Assembly (NCBI GenBank): GCA_900545265.1
Contig: UQYI01000002.1
Span: 1-64,000 of the forward strand
Reading direction: 5' to 3'
DNA from: an uncultured Eubacteriales bacterium
Lineage (GTDB): Bacteria; Bacillota; Clostridia; Christensenellales; CAG-138
DNA length: 64,000 nt
In this document: positions 24,503-34,600 of the stretch, piece after piece
How the letters are laid out: each line of letters begins with the position of its first letter
Position numbering within the stretch: position 1 is the stretch's first letter
Program-made: the position numbers and the translations under genes
The notes under the pieces: generated by a model
Told to the model about the DNA's origin: nothing
Database searches by the model: none
The model's input: only the letters and a program-made list of their open reading frames with translations

Positions 24503-25639
24503 TCATTCTCCCTGCCCGTTAACCCGGGCGTATACCAGTTCTCTGGCTTTTCTGTCTGCCTCCCGCACAGCCTCCAAAGAGGTCATGGGGGTGTTCTCAT
24601 ACCCGGCGAGGGCTTCCTCCACACAGGCATCTATATCCAAAAAGCCTATGCGCCCTTCAAAAAACAGGGCGGCGGCAGCTTCGTTGGCTCCGTTATATAC
24701 CACCGGATAGCCGCCCCCGGCCTTCAGGCAGGCATACGCCATCCTCAGGGCGGGAAAGCGCTTTGGATCCGGCTTTTCAAAATGCAAATCCGGCACTTCC
24801 CACAGCCGCAGGGGGCGGGCGGGAGATGCCATGCGCTCCGGATAGGTCAGGGCATACTGAATGGGCAGGCGCATATCCGGCAGGCTCAGGTTGGCCATAA
24901 GGGTGCCGTCTCTGTATTCCACCATGGAGTGGACGATGGACTGGGGGTGCAGCAGCACCTCTATCTGCTCCCCGGCAAAGTCAAAAAGCCGGGCAGCCTC
25001 CATGATTTCCAGCCCCTTGTTGAACAGGGTGGCGGAATCCAGGCTGATCTTTTTGCCCATGGACCAGTTGGGATGCTTTACCGCCTGCTCCGGGGTGATA
25101 TGCCGCAGTTCCTCCCGTTTTCTGGCATAAAAGGGCCCGCCGGAAGCCGTCAGGATCAACCGGCTGACCTCCTGCCTGCTTCCGTTCTGCAGGCACTGAA
25201 AAATAGCGGACTGTTCGCTGTCCACGGGCACCAGTTCCCCGCCTCCGGTCAGAAGGGCCTGCTTTACCAGCTCGCCCCCGCAGACCAGGGATTCCTTATT
25301 GGCAATAGCGATGCGCTTTCCGTTTTTCAGGGCCGCCAAAAGGGGCTCCAGGGCCGCAAAGCCGGAGATCCCCAGCACAAAAATATCCGTTTGCGTATCC
25401 GCCGCCAGCAGGCAGGCCGCTTTTTCGCCAGAGAGCAGCTCCGTCCCCGCAGGCACAGGGATCTCTTTGGAAAACCCGGCCAGTTCCGGACGAAAGGCTT
25501 CCACCTGCCGGAGAAACTCCTCCTCCCGGGAATGGGCGCACAACCCCCGGAGCCGGAACCGCTCCGGGTGCATTTGCAGCACCTCTAAAGCCTGCCGGCC
25601 GATGGAGCCCGTGCTCCCCAGAATGGTCACATTCTGCAT
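24503..25639 (-). CDS. dxr: 1-deoxy-D-xylulose 5-phosphate reductoisomerase
   Basis: 378 residues. The NADPH-binding motif ILGSTGSIGRQALEV is at the N-terminus. IANKESLVCGGELV and DSEQSAIFQC follow, with ILTASGGPF and a metal/substrate loop around HPNWSMGKKISLDSATL. It catalyses the first committed step of the MEP isoprenoid pathway. The gap to rseP is 1 bp, so the two are in one operon. Function is clear and length is normal. Confidence 0.97.
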   Translation of the reverse strand: MQNVTILGSTGSIGRQALEVLQMHPERFRLRGLCAHSREEEFLRQVEAFRPELAGFSKEIPVPAGTELLSGEKAACLLAADTQTDIFVLGISGFAALEPLLAALKNGKRIAIANKESLVCGGELVKQALLTGGGELVPVDSEQSAIFQCLQNGSRQEVSRLILTASGGPFYARKREELRHITPEQAVKHPNWSMGKKISLDSATLFNKGLEIMEAARLFDFAGEQIEVLLHPQSIVHSMVEYRDGTLMANLSLPDMRLPIQYALTYPERMASPARPLRLWEVPDLHFEKPDPKRFPALRMAYACLKAGGGYPVVYNGANEAAAALFFEGRIGFLDIDACVEEALAGYENTPMTSLEAVREADRKARELVYARVNGQGE

Positions 25640-25658
25640 ACGATCCGCTAAAATCCTC

Positions 25659-26489
25659 TCAATAGGTAGTCAAAATAGCATAGGCCAGCACCGTCATGGC
25701 GCAGATCAGGGCACTGTCCAGCCGATCCATAAGTCCGCCGTGGCCGGGAATGATCTCGGAAAAATCCTTGATCCCCGCCGCCCGCTTGAGTGTGGAGGCA
25801 AACAGATCCCCAAACTGGCCTACCACACCGCACAGCAGGCCCATAAACAGCAGGCTTCCCATCTCTACCGTGCCGCCCCACAGCTCCTGGGCATAATACA
25901 GCCCCAGAGCCATAAGCATGGCGCCGGGCACCGCCGCCAGACTGCCCTCCACGGTCTTGTGGGGGGAAATGCTTCTGCACAGGGGGTGCTTTCCAAAAAG
26001 AGTGCCGCCGAAATAGGCAAAGGCATCCCCTATCTCCGGGCACAGGATGGCCGCATAGCAGCAGGTCTTGGCGATCCCTTCCGGCAGGGCAAAATACAGA
26101 GCCACAATGGCGCATTCCGGCAGTATAGGGTATGCAAAGGGCAGCAGGCAGTATAACGCATCGGTGTAATTATCTTCTCCGGTAAGAAACACCTGCCAGG
26201 CCATGGTCATGGCGATCATCAGCATGCCAAAGGCCCCTACATACAAAAGATTCTCCCCGGTCATGTAATACAGGGGGCCGAACAGGCTGGCAAACACATA
26301 GGCCGGCACCATGCAGATGCGCTTGCCCAGGTGCAGCAGCATCTCTTCCATCTCCCGGATGGTCATGAAGAATACCGCCCCGAATACGATCAGGAAGGTC
26401 AGCCGCCCATAGTAGCAGCACAGAAACAGCAGCCCGAAAAGAACTATGCCCGCAATGGTGCGGGTAAGCAGATTGCTTTGCTTCATCAT
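25659..26489 (-). CDS. cdsA: Phosphatidate cytidylyltransferase
   Basis: 276 residues with about eight membrane spans and the family signature near the C-terminus (SEIIPGHGGLMDRLDS, residues about 245-260), plus the conserved GDAFAYFGGTLFGKH segment. It makes CDP-diacylglycerol for phospholipid synthesis at the membrane. It is placed between uppS and dxr as in most Firmicutes, with 3 bp between it and uppS and 19 bp to dxr. Confidence 0.95.
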   Translation of the reverse strand: MMKQSNLLTRTIAGIVLFGLLFLCCYYGRLTFLIVFGAVFFMTIREMEEMLLHLGKRICMVPAYVFASLFGPLYYMTGENLLYVGAFGMLMIAMTMAWQVFLTGEDNYTDALYCLLPFAYPILPECAIVALYFALPEGIAKTCCYAAILCPEIGDAFAYFGGTLFGKHPLCRSISPHKTVEGSLAAVPGAMLMALGLYYAQELWGGTVEMGSLLFMGLLCGVVGQFGDLFASTLKRAAGIKDFSEIIPGHGGLMDRLDSALICAMTVLAYAILTTY

Positions 26490-26492
26490 GGC

Positions 26493-27230
26493 TTACAGTC
26501 CTCCAAACCGCCGGCCCCGGCCTGCATAGGCCTGTAAAGCGGCAATATACGCTTCCCGGGTGAAGTCCGGCCAGAGCACGGGGGTAAAATACAGTTCGCT
26601 GTAAGCCAGCTGATACAGCAGATAGTTGCTCAGCCGTTCCTCCCCGCTGGTTCGGATCAGCAGATCCACCTCCGGAGTTCCGGCTGAATACAGGTGCTTT
26701 TCAAAATCCGCCTGCTCCGGCAGATGCCCCGTTTGGACGGCTTCTGCGGCGCACAGGCGCACCGCCCGCAATATTTCTGCCCGGCTGCCGTAATTCAGGC
26801 AGATATTCAGCTTCAGCCCCGTATTGGCGGCGGTCTTTTCTTCTGCGTTGATAAGGGCCCGGCGGACGTTTTCCGGGAAGGGCTCCTTCTCGCCCCAGAT
26901 GGAAATGCGCACGTTGTTTTCGTGAAGCTCCCCGATCTCCCGGTTGAAATATTCCAGCAGCAGGCCGAAAAGGATGCTCTTTTCCTCCGCAGGCCGCTTC
27001 CAGTTTTCCGTGGAAAAGGCGTACAGGGTCAGGGCTTCCACGCCCGCATCACTGGAGAAGCGGATGATCTCCCGCAGGCGCTCCGTGCCCGCCCGGTGGC
27101 CCACCGCCCGGGGATACCCCTTGCCCTGGGCCCAACGGCCGTTGCCGTCCATGATGATGGCTACATGCCGGGGCAGGTGCTCCCGTGCCAGACCCATTTT
27201 CTTCAGTTGCCCGTCGTTCAGTTTGCTCAT
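26493..27230 (-). CDS. uppS: Isoprenyl transferase (undecaprenyl diphosphate synthase)
   Basis: About 245 residues. HVAIIMDGNGRWAQGKG (near residue 22) carries the catalytic Asp. LTLYAFSTENWKRP and the C-terminal DLLIRTSGEERLSNYLLYQ complete the family signature. It makes the C55 lipid carrier for peptidoglycan and wall polymers. I chose the start at 27230 by homology; GGAG sits only 3 nt before it, and an upstream in-frame start at 27311 has no better site. It heads the uppS-cdsA-dxr-rseP-ispG-polC run. Confidence 0.95.
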   Translation of the reverse strand: MSKLNDGQLKKMGLAREHLPRHVAIIMDGNGRWAQGKGYPRAVGHRAGTERLREIIRFSSDAGVEALTLYAFSTENWKRPAEEKSILFGLLLEYFNREIGELHENNVRISIWGEKEPFPENVRRALINAEEKTAANTGLKLNICLNYGSRAEILRAVRLCAAEAVQTGHLPEQADFEKHLYSAGTPEVDLLIRTSGEERLSNYLLYQLAYSELYFTPVLWPDFTREAYIAALQAYAGRGRRFGGL

Positions 27231-27351
27231 CGGCTCCAATGCCCTTTCCGTTTCTATCCTGCCCGGCTTTGCCTGCATATAAACGAGGATGCAAAGCAAA
27301 AAGCCTTGCATCCCCCGCCTGTGTTCTGTAAGAGGGTGCAGTGCGCCCCGC

Positions 27352-27546
27352 TTATGGGTTCTGTATATCCGTATAAAACCGGGCCCAGGTAAGCACGCAG
27401 CCCTTCGCCGTATACGTTTCCTGCACCACCCGGGGCTCTCCCCCGGGGAGTCCCTTTCTGGAGCGGGTTTCCCGCAGCTCCACCTCCATACCCCGGCTTT
27501 TCAGCAGGGCCTCTGCCTTTTCTACCGGCCAGCCCAGCATCCCCAT
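27352..27546 (-). CDS. Small conserved protein between frr and uppS
   Basis: 64 residues. The start of the protein (MLGWPVEKAEALLKSRG) resembles one PASTA-like repeat (glycine, a helix, then a strand with VELRET). The rest is polar, ending near WARFYTDIQ. I do not recognise a named family, but a small ORF in this slot is common in Clostridia clusters. Its ATG shares a base with the frr stop (TGATG), so it is coupled to frr. A TTG at 27549 is the alternative start. Function unknown. Confidence 0.65.
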   Translation of the reverse strand: MGMLGWPVEKAEALLKSRGMEVELRETRSRKGLPGGEPRVVQETYTAKGCVLTWARFYTDIQNP

Positions 27547-28100
27547 CAAACGGACATGATCTCCTTTTCCTTGGCGGCGGAGATGGTGTCGATCTCTTTG
27601 ATCTTTTCGTCGGTCAGCTTCTGGATCTTCTCTTCCAGCTTTTTCTGGTCGTCCTCGGTGATGAGGGAATCCTTCTTCTGCTTTTTGACCTGCTCGATGG
27701 CATCCCGGCGGATGGAGCGCACGGCTACCTTGCTCTCCTCAGCCTTCTTTTTGACCACCTTGCACAGCTCCTTACGGCGCTCTTCGGTGAGCTCCGGGAA
27801 GATAAGGCGGATGATCTTGCCGTCGTTGGCAGGGTTAATGCCCAGATCGCTCTTCTGAATGGCCTTCTCCACGGCGGGGATCATTTTGCTGTCCCACAGG
27901 GAGATAACGAGCATCCGGGGCTCCGGCGTGGAAAGGTTGCCCAGCTGATTGATGGGCGTAGGCGTGCCGTAATAATCCACCAGGATCCTGTCCAGGGCCT
28001 GGGGATTGGCTCTGCCGGCCCGCAGGGAGGCATACTCCTGGGTCATCACGCTGATGGTCTTGGTCATTTTATCTTTGGCGGTATCGAGAATCTCTGCCAT
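27546..28100 (-). CDS. frr: Ribosome recycling factor
   Basis: 184 residues, full length. Conserved blocks are [14 protein letters not shown] near the N-terminus, [27 protein letters not shown] and TEERRKEL. It splits post-termination ribosomes together with EF-G. It lies 51 bp downstream of pyrH, the standard order in Firmicutes. Confidence 0.98.
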   Translation of the reverse strand: MAEILDTAKDKMTKTISVMTQEYASLRAGRANPQALDRILVDYYGTPTPINQLGNLSTPEPRMLVISLWDSKMIPAVEKAIQKSDLGINPANDGKIIRLIFPELTEERRKELCKVVKKKAEESKVAVRSIRRDAIEQVKKQKKDSLITEDDQKKLEEKIQKLTDEKIKEIDTISAAKEKEIMSV

Positions 28101-28151
28101 ATACTTTTCCCCCTTTATGTACGGTATTTATTATTATAGAGGAGAGACGGC

Positions 28152-28859
28152 TCAAATGCAAGCCTCTGCCCCGTCCTCGTCGATCAATGTCCCAATATTT
28201 TCACTTTCCAGTGCCTCGTGGAGTTTTTCCAGCGCAAAGCACTTGATGGGCATGTGCTGCTCCCGGCACAGGGTGATGGCCGTCAGATCCGTGGCATGGA
28301 GATTGTCTTCAATGACCTTTTGGTAACTGATGTGCCGGTAAGGCCGGGCGTTTTTATCCACCTTGGGATCGGCGCTGTACACCGCATCCACGTTTTTGGC
28401 CAGGAACAGAGCATCCGCTCCGATCTCGCAGGCTTTCAGAGCGGCGGCGGTATCCGTGGAGAAGAAGGGACATCCCGTACCGCAGGCAAAGATCACCACC
28501 GTACCGGCGGCCAGCAGCTCCAAAGCCCGGCGGCTGGTGTAGCTGTCGCAGAACTTGTCCATATCTACGGAGGAAAGCACCCTGCAGGGGACCCCCTGCC
28601 GCTCCAGACTGTCCTGCAGGGCCAGCGCATTGATGGCCGTGGCCAGCATGCCCATGTGATCCATGCGGTTCCTGTCCCGGCTGCCGGCGTCCCGGCCCCG
28701 GATGATGTTGCCGCCCCCCACCACTATGCCCAGCTCCAGCCCCTTTTGGGCCAGAGAGGCGATCTCAGCCGCCGCAGCATTGACCTTGTCAAAGCCGATA
28801 GGGGCCTCCTGGCCGCTGAGGGCTTCGCCGCTGATCTTTAAAAGAATTCTTTTATACAT
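28152..28859 (-). CDS. pyrH: UMP kinase
   Basis: 235 residues. KRILLKISGEALSG at the N-terminus, the GIVVGGGNIIRGRD loop, MGMLATAINALALQDSLE and the C-terminal ARP-to-DLTAITLC region define bacterial UMP kinase, a hexameric enzyme regulated by GTP and UTP. AAGGAGG precedes it. A GC-rich hairpin (28873-28892) and a TATACT near 28917 lie upstream, so it may have its own promoter. Its usual neighbour tsf is about 9.3 kb away, separated by a surface-protein cassette. Confidence 0.97.
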   Translation of the reverse strand: MYKRILLKISGEALSGQEAPIGFDKVNAAAAEIASLAQKGLELGIVVGGGNIIRGRDAGSRDRNRMDHMGMLATAINALALQDSLERQGVPCRVLSSVDMDKFCDSYTSRRALELLAAGTVVIFACGTGCPFFSTDTAAALKACEIGADALFLAKNVDAVYSADPKVDKNARPYRHISYQKVIEDNLHATDLTAITLCREQHMPIKCFALEKLHEALESENIGTLIDEDGAEACI

Positions 28860-29106
28860 AAAAGGCCTCCTTGCGGCGTTTTCCTGCGCCGCTCTAAATT
28901 TAACCGGATACAGTATACCATATTCCCCCGCCCAGGGGAAGCCTTTTGTGCGCCGGAGGGCATCCGCCCTTCCCCGAAGCCGGATCTGCCCATACTTTAC
29001 AAAATGCTTATTTTTTCTTCATGCTCTGTTCATGTTTCTGCCGAATAATCTTGACAGTAAACTGGCATACTTTGTCGAAATCAAACTATATTCCGGGAGG
29101 TTTTAT

Positions 29107-30225
29107 ATGCATCCGGCATCCCGTTTTTTCCGCACCGGCCTCTGTTCCGGGTTGGCTGCACTGCTCCTGCTTGCTTCCGGCTGCGCCGAAAAGGCCGTCT
29201 ACACACCGGATCCCTCTGCCGTTCCCACCGCCGCTCCCGTCATAGAGGAATCATCCGGCTCCGTGGCGGCGGAGATCCCCGTTACGCCCTCGCCCCTGCC
29301 TACGGACACCCCTACCCCTGCGCCCACGGACACGCCCACACCCAGCCCCTCTCCTACGCCCCGGCCTTACGCAGACAAGTTTCTGGAAGCGGGAGCTTCT
29401 CCGGAGCTGACGGAGACCAGCTACCGGACGGAGGATGCCGCCATATTCATTGAGCAGCGTTCCGATACGGAGCACAAGTACGGCAAAGAGGATATTTTAT
29501 ATTTTCTGGCCGATATTTATCTGGAGGATGTGACCCGGCTGCGGGGCGCTTTCACCCGGGAGGATTTTACCCGTTACCACTATGTGGAGGATGTAAGCGA
29601 ATTTGCCCAGCGTTTTGATGCCGTTGCGGCCATCTCCGGCGACTTTATCCGCTTCCGGGATACGGGCCTGTGCATGCGCAACGGCGTCTGGTACCGGCAG
29701 GAGCCCGATCCCAGGCGGGACGTATGCGTACTGACCCGGGAGGGCGTCATGGAAACCTACACTGCTCAGGAGCTGGATCTGGAGGGGCTTTTGCAGCGGG
29801 AGGATCTCTGGCACGTCATCGGCTTCGGCCCGGTGCTGCTGGATGAACAGGGGCAGGCCAGAACAACATTCAACACCACGGTTTCCGGCACCAATCCCCG
29901 GGCAGTGCTGGGATATTACGGCCCCGGCCACTACTGCTTCCTGTTTGTAGAGGGGCGCACCAAAAGTTCCCAGGGCATCACCATGGAGGCCCTGTCCCGG
30001 CTCTGTCAGGATCTGGGCTTGACCCGTGCTTTCAATCTGGACGGAGGTGAAACGGCGGCTCTGTACTTTAACGGCGCCATTCAAAACTCCAAGAGCCGGT
30101 CCACCCGGCCCATCCACGATCTGCTGTATATCGGCTATACGAGCCCGGAGCCCGAAGCTTCCGAAGCACCGGCTGCCACCGCTCCCGGTGAATCCCTGCC
30201 GCCGGATACTGCCCCCGAAGACTGA
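29107..30225 (+). CDS. Lipoprotein with phosphodiester glycosidase (NAGPA-type) domain
   Basis: 372 residues. A lipoprotein signal (LLLLASGCAEK) is followed by a Pro/Thr linker of TPTPAPTD-like repeats (residues about 60-90) and a C-terminal domain of about 250 residues. That domain contains VAAISGDFIRF, VIGFGPVLLDE, NPRAVLGYYG and FNLDGGETAALYFNG, as in the phosphodiester glycosidase / DUF2233 family. These enzymes uncover GlcNAc-1-phosphodiester bonds, so a wall or exopolysaccharide role outside the cell is likely. GGGAGG (29095-29100) precedes ATG 29107. It stands alone, with TTGACA at 29051-29056 but no clear -10 at normal spacing. Confidence 0.85.
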   Translation: MHPASRFFRTGLCSGLAALLLLASGCAEKAVYTPDPSAVPTAAPVIEESSGSVAAEIPVTPSPLPTDTPTPAPTDTPTPSPSPTPRPYADKFLEAGASPELTETSYRTEDAAIFIEQRSDTEHKYGKEDILYFLADIYLEDVTRLRGAFTREDFTRYHYVEDVSEFAQRFDAVAAISGDFIRFRDTGLCMRNGVWYRQEPDPRRDVCVLTREGVMETYTAQELDLEGLLQREDLWHVIGFGPVLLDEQGQARTTFNTTVSGTNPRAVLGYYGPGHYCFLFVEGRTKSSQGITMEALSRLCQDLGLTRAFNLDGGETAALYFNGAIQNSKSRSTRPIHDLLYIGYTSPEPEASEAPAATAPGESLPPDTAPED

Positions 30226-30248
30226 TCCTATTATCCCAAAACCACATC

Positions 30249-30278
30249 AGCCCCTGTCCGCCGGACGGGGGCTTTTTT
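30249..30278 (+). terminator. Terminator of the glycosidase lipoprotein gene
   Basis: AGCCCCTGTCC (30249-30259) pairs with GGACGGGGGCT (30263-30273), then TTTTT. The rest of the 444-bp gap to 30669 holds only the sortase terminator and no convincing gene. Confidence 0.9.
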
Positions 30279-30616
30279 ATGGAGAACCCGGCTTCAGGCC
30301 TATGGGAACATACGGCCTGCCGGATACGCAAAACGGTGCGTCGGGAGTGCCGTTCGCCAGAAGATTCCTGCCCAGATGTGCCTCTGACCTTGCAAGGGGA
30401 CAGTTTTGCAGCTTAGGGCTTGCATAGGCCCGGTTTCTCACCGGCAGGCACAGCGGAGGACGAAGGTATCTCTGTAAGCTTTTGGGAATGCGTTGACGAT
30501 GAAGCTGTTCTTTCGGTAAAGTCTGCCGCCTCTCCATCGGTTTCGTTCCAACGCATATGCAAGCCCATGCCCTCTGCTACCGTCCGGATCATACAGGAAC
30601 CGGTCCGCAAAACAAA

Positions 30617-30650
30617 CGGGCCCCGGGGAAGCATTCTTCCTCCGGGCCCG
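30617..30650 (-). terminator. Terminator of the InlB-repeat/sortase operon
   Basis: CGGGCCCCGGGGAA (30617-30630) pairs with TTCCTCCGGGCCCG (30637-30650). A T-rich stretch follows on the minus strand. Confidence 0.8.
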
Positions 30651-30669
30651 CTGTATGGATCCGTTTGCT

Positions 30670-31575
30670 TTACATTCTGGCATCCTGCGCCAGTATCTGT
30701 ATGCTTTCGGGCGTTTCCCCCTCCCGCAGGGCCCGTGCATACACCAGCAGCCGTCCGTTGGTATCAAAGTAGCTGCAAGTGATCATGCACAGGATCTTAT
30801 CTTCGCCGTTCACGTCTATGGGCGTGGAATAATAAGAACGATCCTGTATATCCGCCAGAAAGCTCTCCCGGTAAGCGGGGTCCTTCCATTCCTTAAAGCA
30901 GCGGATGCGCAGATAGTTCCGCTCGTTGGTGGTGGCCGAAACATCCAGTACCGCAAAGATGGCATACTGCCGGGGCGTCTCCTCATACAGCATCCCGAAT
31001 TCCGCCAGAGGATACTTTTTGTAATACTCTATGTCCCGGTATTCCCTCAGCCCGGAAAACATGGTCTTATCCGAAAACTGATGGCCATACAGCACCAGAT
31101 ACGGGTCGTTTTCATAATCCGTATTGGCTTCATCCAGCAGAATGGTCCCGTGGGTGCTGTATTTTCCATACAGATCCCGGTGCAGATAATAGGAATTATC
31201 CTTCTGCACCACCGGCCCGTCGACCAGATCCCCGGCGGTGATCCATCCTACCAGATCCTGATTGACGGCATACAGGGCCTCATACTGGGGGGCTATGGTG
31301 CGCTCTGCCGGCGGCGCAGGTGTGGGCGTTTCTTCCGCCGTCCCGGCAGGGTCGTCGGATCCGGGCGCTTCCGTCTTTTCGGCGGGTTCCGCCGGTACAG
31401 CCGTGGGGGCGGCCGTAGCGCCGTACAGCGACCGGATCTGCTCCTGCTCTTTGGCCTCCCGTTTCTTCTGCACGGTCATGGACAGATACAGTCCCAGCAG
31501 GACTGCCGCCCCCACAAACAGGCATATGGCCAGTATTTTCAGCCGGAGGGCCGCCTTTTTTCGGGAATGTTCCAT
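30670..31575 (-). CDS. srtB: Class B sortase
   Basis: 301 residues. One N-terminal membrane anchor (about 12-32), a Pro/Ala/Glu-rich linker (about 50-95), then the sortase domain. The catalytic His is in VLYGHQF near 163, the Cys in MITCSYFD near 268, and the Arg in GRLLVYARAL near 280. Sortase B enzymes attach surface proteins to peptidoglycan or build pili. AAGGAG precedes the ATG. It is 72 bp downstream of a large InlB-repeat protein with a non-LPXTG C-terminal sorting-like tail, its likely substrate. Confidence 0.92.
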   Translation of the reverse strand: MEHSRKKAALRLKILAICLFVGAAVLLGLYLSMTVQKKREAKEQEQIRSLYGATAAPTAVPAEPAEKTEAPGSDDPAGTAEETPTPAPPAERTIAPQYEALYAVNQDLVGWITAGDLVDGPVVQKDNSYYLHRDLYGKYSTHGTILLDEANTDYENDPYLVLYGHQFSDKTMFSGLREYRDIEYYKKYPLAEFGMLYEETPRQYAIFAVLDVSATTNERNYLRIRCFKEWKDPAYRESFLADIQDRSYYSTPIDVNGEDKILCMITCSYFDTNGRLLVYARALREGETPESIQILAQDARM

Positions 31576-31647
31576 GGGTTCTCCTTATACGCAGGATGCG
31601 GAGGATAACTCCCCCGCATCCCTGTCTTCAGTCGATTTTATAGTGTC

Positions 31648-34600
31648 TTAGTCTTCCTTCCGGGAAGCCCGCTTGGAGCCGACCGCTGCTGCGCAGCCTG
31701 CCGCTGCCATAAGGGCCATGCCGAGCAGGGAAGCGATCCGGGTGACGCGGTTCACATCGCCGGTGCTGGGCACATCGCTGGTGCCGGGTACGTACCAGGT
31801 CGCGGTGTAGACCACATCGCCGGAAACGGTCTCGGCCACTTCGGGCTTCCAGCCATGGAAGCGGAAGCCTTCCCGCTTGGGCGTGCCCTCAAAGGCGGGA
31901 GTCTTTTCGCCGTACATGACTTCGTAACCCTGTGCCTTAAAGGCCTTGCCCTTCACACCGTCCTCGTAGGTAACGGTGTATACGTCTCTGTCATAGTATA
32001 CGGAGAGCGCTGCGCCGCCGGGGATGCCATCGCCTTCACGCATGATCGTTCCCTTCAAAACGGATTTCTCCGCATTCAGGTGGAAGTGCTCGGGGATGGG
32101 CTCCACGTCTGCTTCAACCTCTGCACCATACAGGGCGTTGAAGCTCAGCTCCTTCATCAGGGTGTAGCTGCCGTCCAGCTCCTGCATATAGTAGGATACA
32201 AGGCAGGTGTTCCAGCCGGGCGTGTACTGCGCCGTATAGGTCTGGTTTTCGGTGACCTTTTCAGCCACTTCGGGGGTCCAGCCGTTGAACTCATAGAGTT
32301 CCCAGGCTTCTGCGCCCTGCCAGGTAGCGGGTGCATCAAAGGCGGGGGTCTGTTCCCCTTCCTTCACGGTGAACATCTGGTCTGCAAAGACCTTGCCGTC
32401 CATGCCGTCGGTATAGGTGACGGTGTAAAGCTTGGCCCACTGTGCCACATAGGTGACGTTTGCCGTAACGGTATCGGCCACTGCAGGCTGCCAGCCCAGG
32501 AAGGCATAGCCTTCGCGCTCCGGCTTGCCCTCAAAGGCGGGGGTAGCGGTGTTGTTGCGCACGGTATGGACCTGATCGGCAAAGATCTCTTCGCCTTCCG
32601 CGCCGTCAGTGTAGGTAACGGTGCGGTACAGGGCCAGATTCACCTTGATGTAGTTGGCCACTACAGAGGTGAGGTTGCTTTCGAACATGTTGCCGAACCG
32701 GTCGGGCTCGGTACGGGGGATCTTCCAGCTGCCCCTCTTGGGGTTGGTCGTGCTGGAGGGCACCCAGGTCAGGTTCAGCACCTGATCTGCAGGCCGCTCT
32801 TCGGTAAAGTCGTAAGTCCAGTCGCCGTTCCATTCCGGATATCTGACGCCCCAGCTCTTGGTGGTGTTGAATACGTTGCGGGCTGCGGCTTCAAATTTGT
32901 CGCCGGAAACAAAGTGGAAGGTCACGGTGGTGGTGTAGCCATCCACATCGTTGCCCTCTACCGCGCCGATGGTGTAGGATACACCCTTGGCATGGATGGA
33001 GGGGGAGCAGCTCCACATCTCTTTGAGGGTGGAGAGCACTTCCGTGCCGGAGGCATAGGCCCGGATCTGCATCTTGTCTACGGTGGTCTTGGTCAGCTTG
33101 GAAGGCTTATTCTTGGTATCCTTCTCCCACTGGGCCACATAGGTAGCATCGCCGGTAACGGTTTCCGCCACAGCGGGTTCCCAGCCGACGAACTTCCAGT
33201 TGGTACGGGTAGGCGTGCCCTGGAATTTAGGCGTAGCTTCGCCCACCTTGGCATAATAGGTCTGAGCGGCAAAGACTTCGCCGTTCACGCCGTCTTCATA
33301 AGTGATGACGGGGAGCTTTTTCCAGGTTGCGGTGTAGGTGGCATTGCCGGTAACGGTGGCAGCTACCTCAGGAGTCCAGCCCAGGAATTCATAACCCACT
33401 CTGGAGGGTTCGCCGTTGAATTCAGGAGTAGCGTCATCAGGCTTTACATTATAGACCTGGTCGGCAAAGGCTTCTCCGCCCACGCCGTCGGTATAAGTCA
33501 CCACGTAGCGGCGGTATACCCACAGTTCTTTTCCGTTCAGCTTCTCACGGTTATCCGCCCAAGTGGAGGCATCCACCGTCCAGCCGGAACCATCCTGTGC
33601 ATAGTCTATAACGTCGGACTTTGCAGTATACTTGAGCTTATAAGTAAAGGTAGCCGTGGTCTTTTCCGTATCTACTATATAAGAGGGCGCATCCCCACCG
33701 GCATTGTACTTCGTATTGAAGGCCTGTACATACGCATCCAGATTGGTGATGGTCAGCTCTGCCCAGAAAGCGCCGTTCTCATCCTTGGTCACTTTGCTGA
33801 TGGTGTAGGTGCCATCCAGCAGCTGCTTACCCGTGTACTTGGTGTTGTTCTTAACGTTATCAGTGTCCCGTACCCAAAGGAGGGTGCCGCTGATCTTGGC
33901 GGCCACGGGCGCTGCGGGTGCGGTGTAGCACCATACGTCCACATACTGCGTGCCATCGGGCAGCCAGAGACCATTGGTAGCATTACCGGATGCGTTTTCA
34001 CCGCTGACGTCGGGATTCCACACTAGCTTGATATCGGCTGTACGAACGGTCTTGCCATTCTCATCGGTATGGTAATGCTTGTGCCCCCATACCTTATCAG
34101 GACAATGCACACCGACAGCCAGCAGGGTCTGTACGTTGGTGATTTGGGCAGTGGCTACCCACACACCGCGATCTGCATCATAGCTCTTATCGCCTTTGTA
34201 CTTTACATAGCTGCCAAACCAGTTGTAGGTCTGATCCTCATGCTCGCTTACCGTAGTGCAGCGGAACTTGAACAGAGCCTTGGCGCTGTTGGAGCCACTG
34301 GGAACGGCGGGTTCTGCCACTTCCCACTGGGCTACATAGTTGACGTCCTTGGTGACGGTTTCTGCCACTTCAGGCAGCCAGCCCTTGAACACATAGTTGG
34401 CGCGGGCAGGTGTACCCTGGAAGGCCGGAGTCGGTCCGTCCTTGATCACATCATATTCCTGAGTTTCAAAGGCCTTGCCTTCTGCGCCGTCGGAATAGGT
34501 CACGGTGAAGCCTTCCGCCCAGGTGGCGGTATAGGTCGCATCCGCATAGACCTTCTCGGCCACTTCGGGCTCCCAGCCCTGGAACACATAGCCCTTGCGC

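Noticed and set aside
30413..30634. Minus-strand frame of 73 codons between the sortase and glycosidase genes
   Set aside because: No ribosome-binding site, begins inside the sortase terminator and shows no recognisable pattern.
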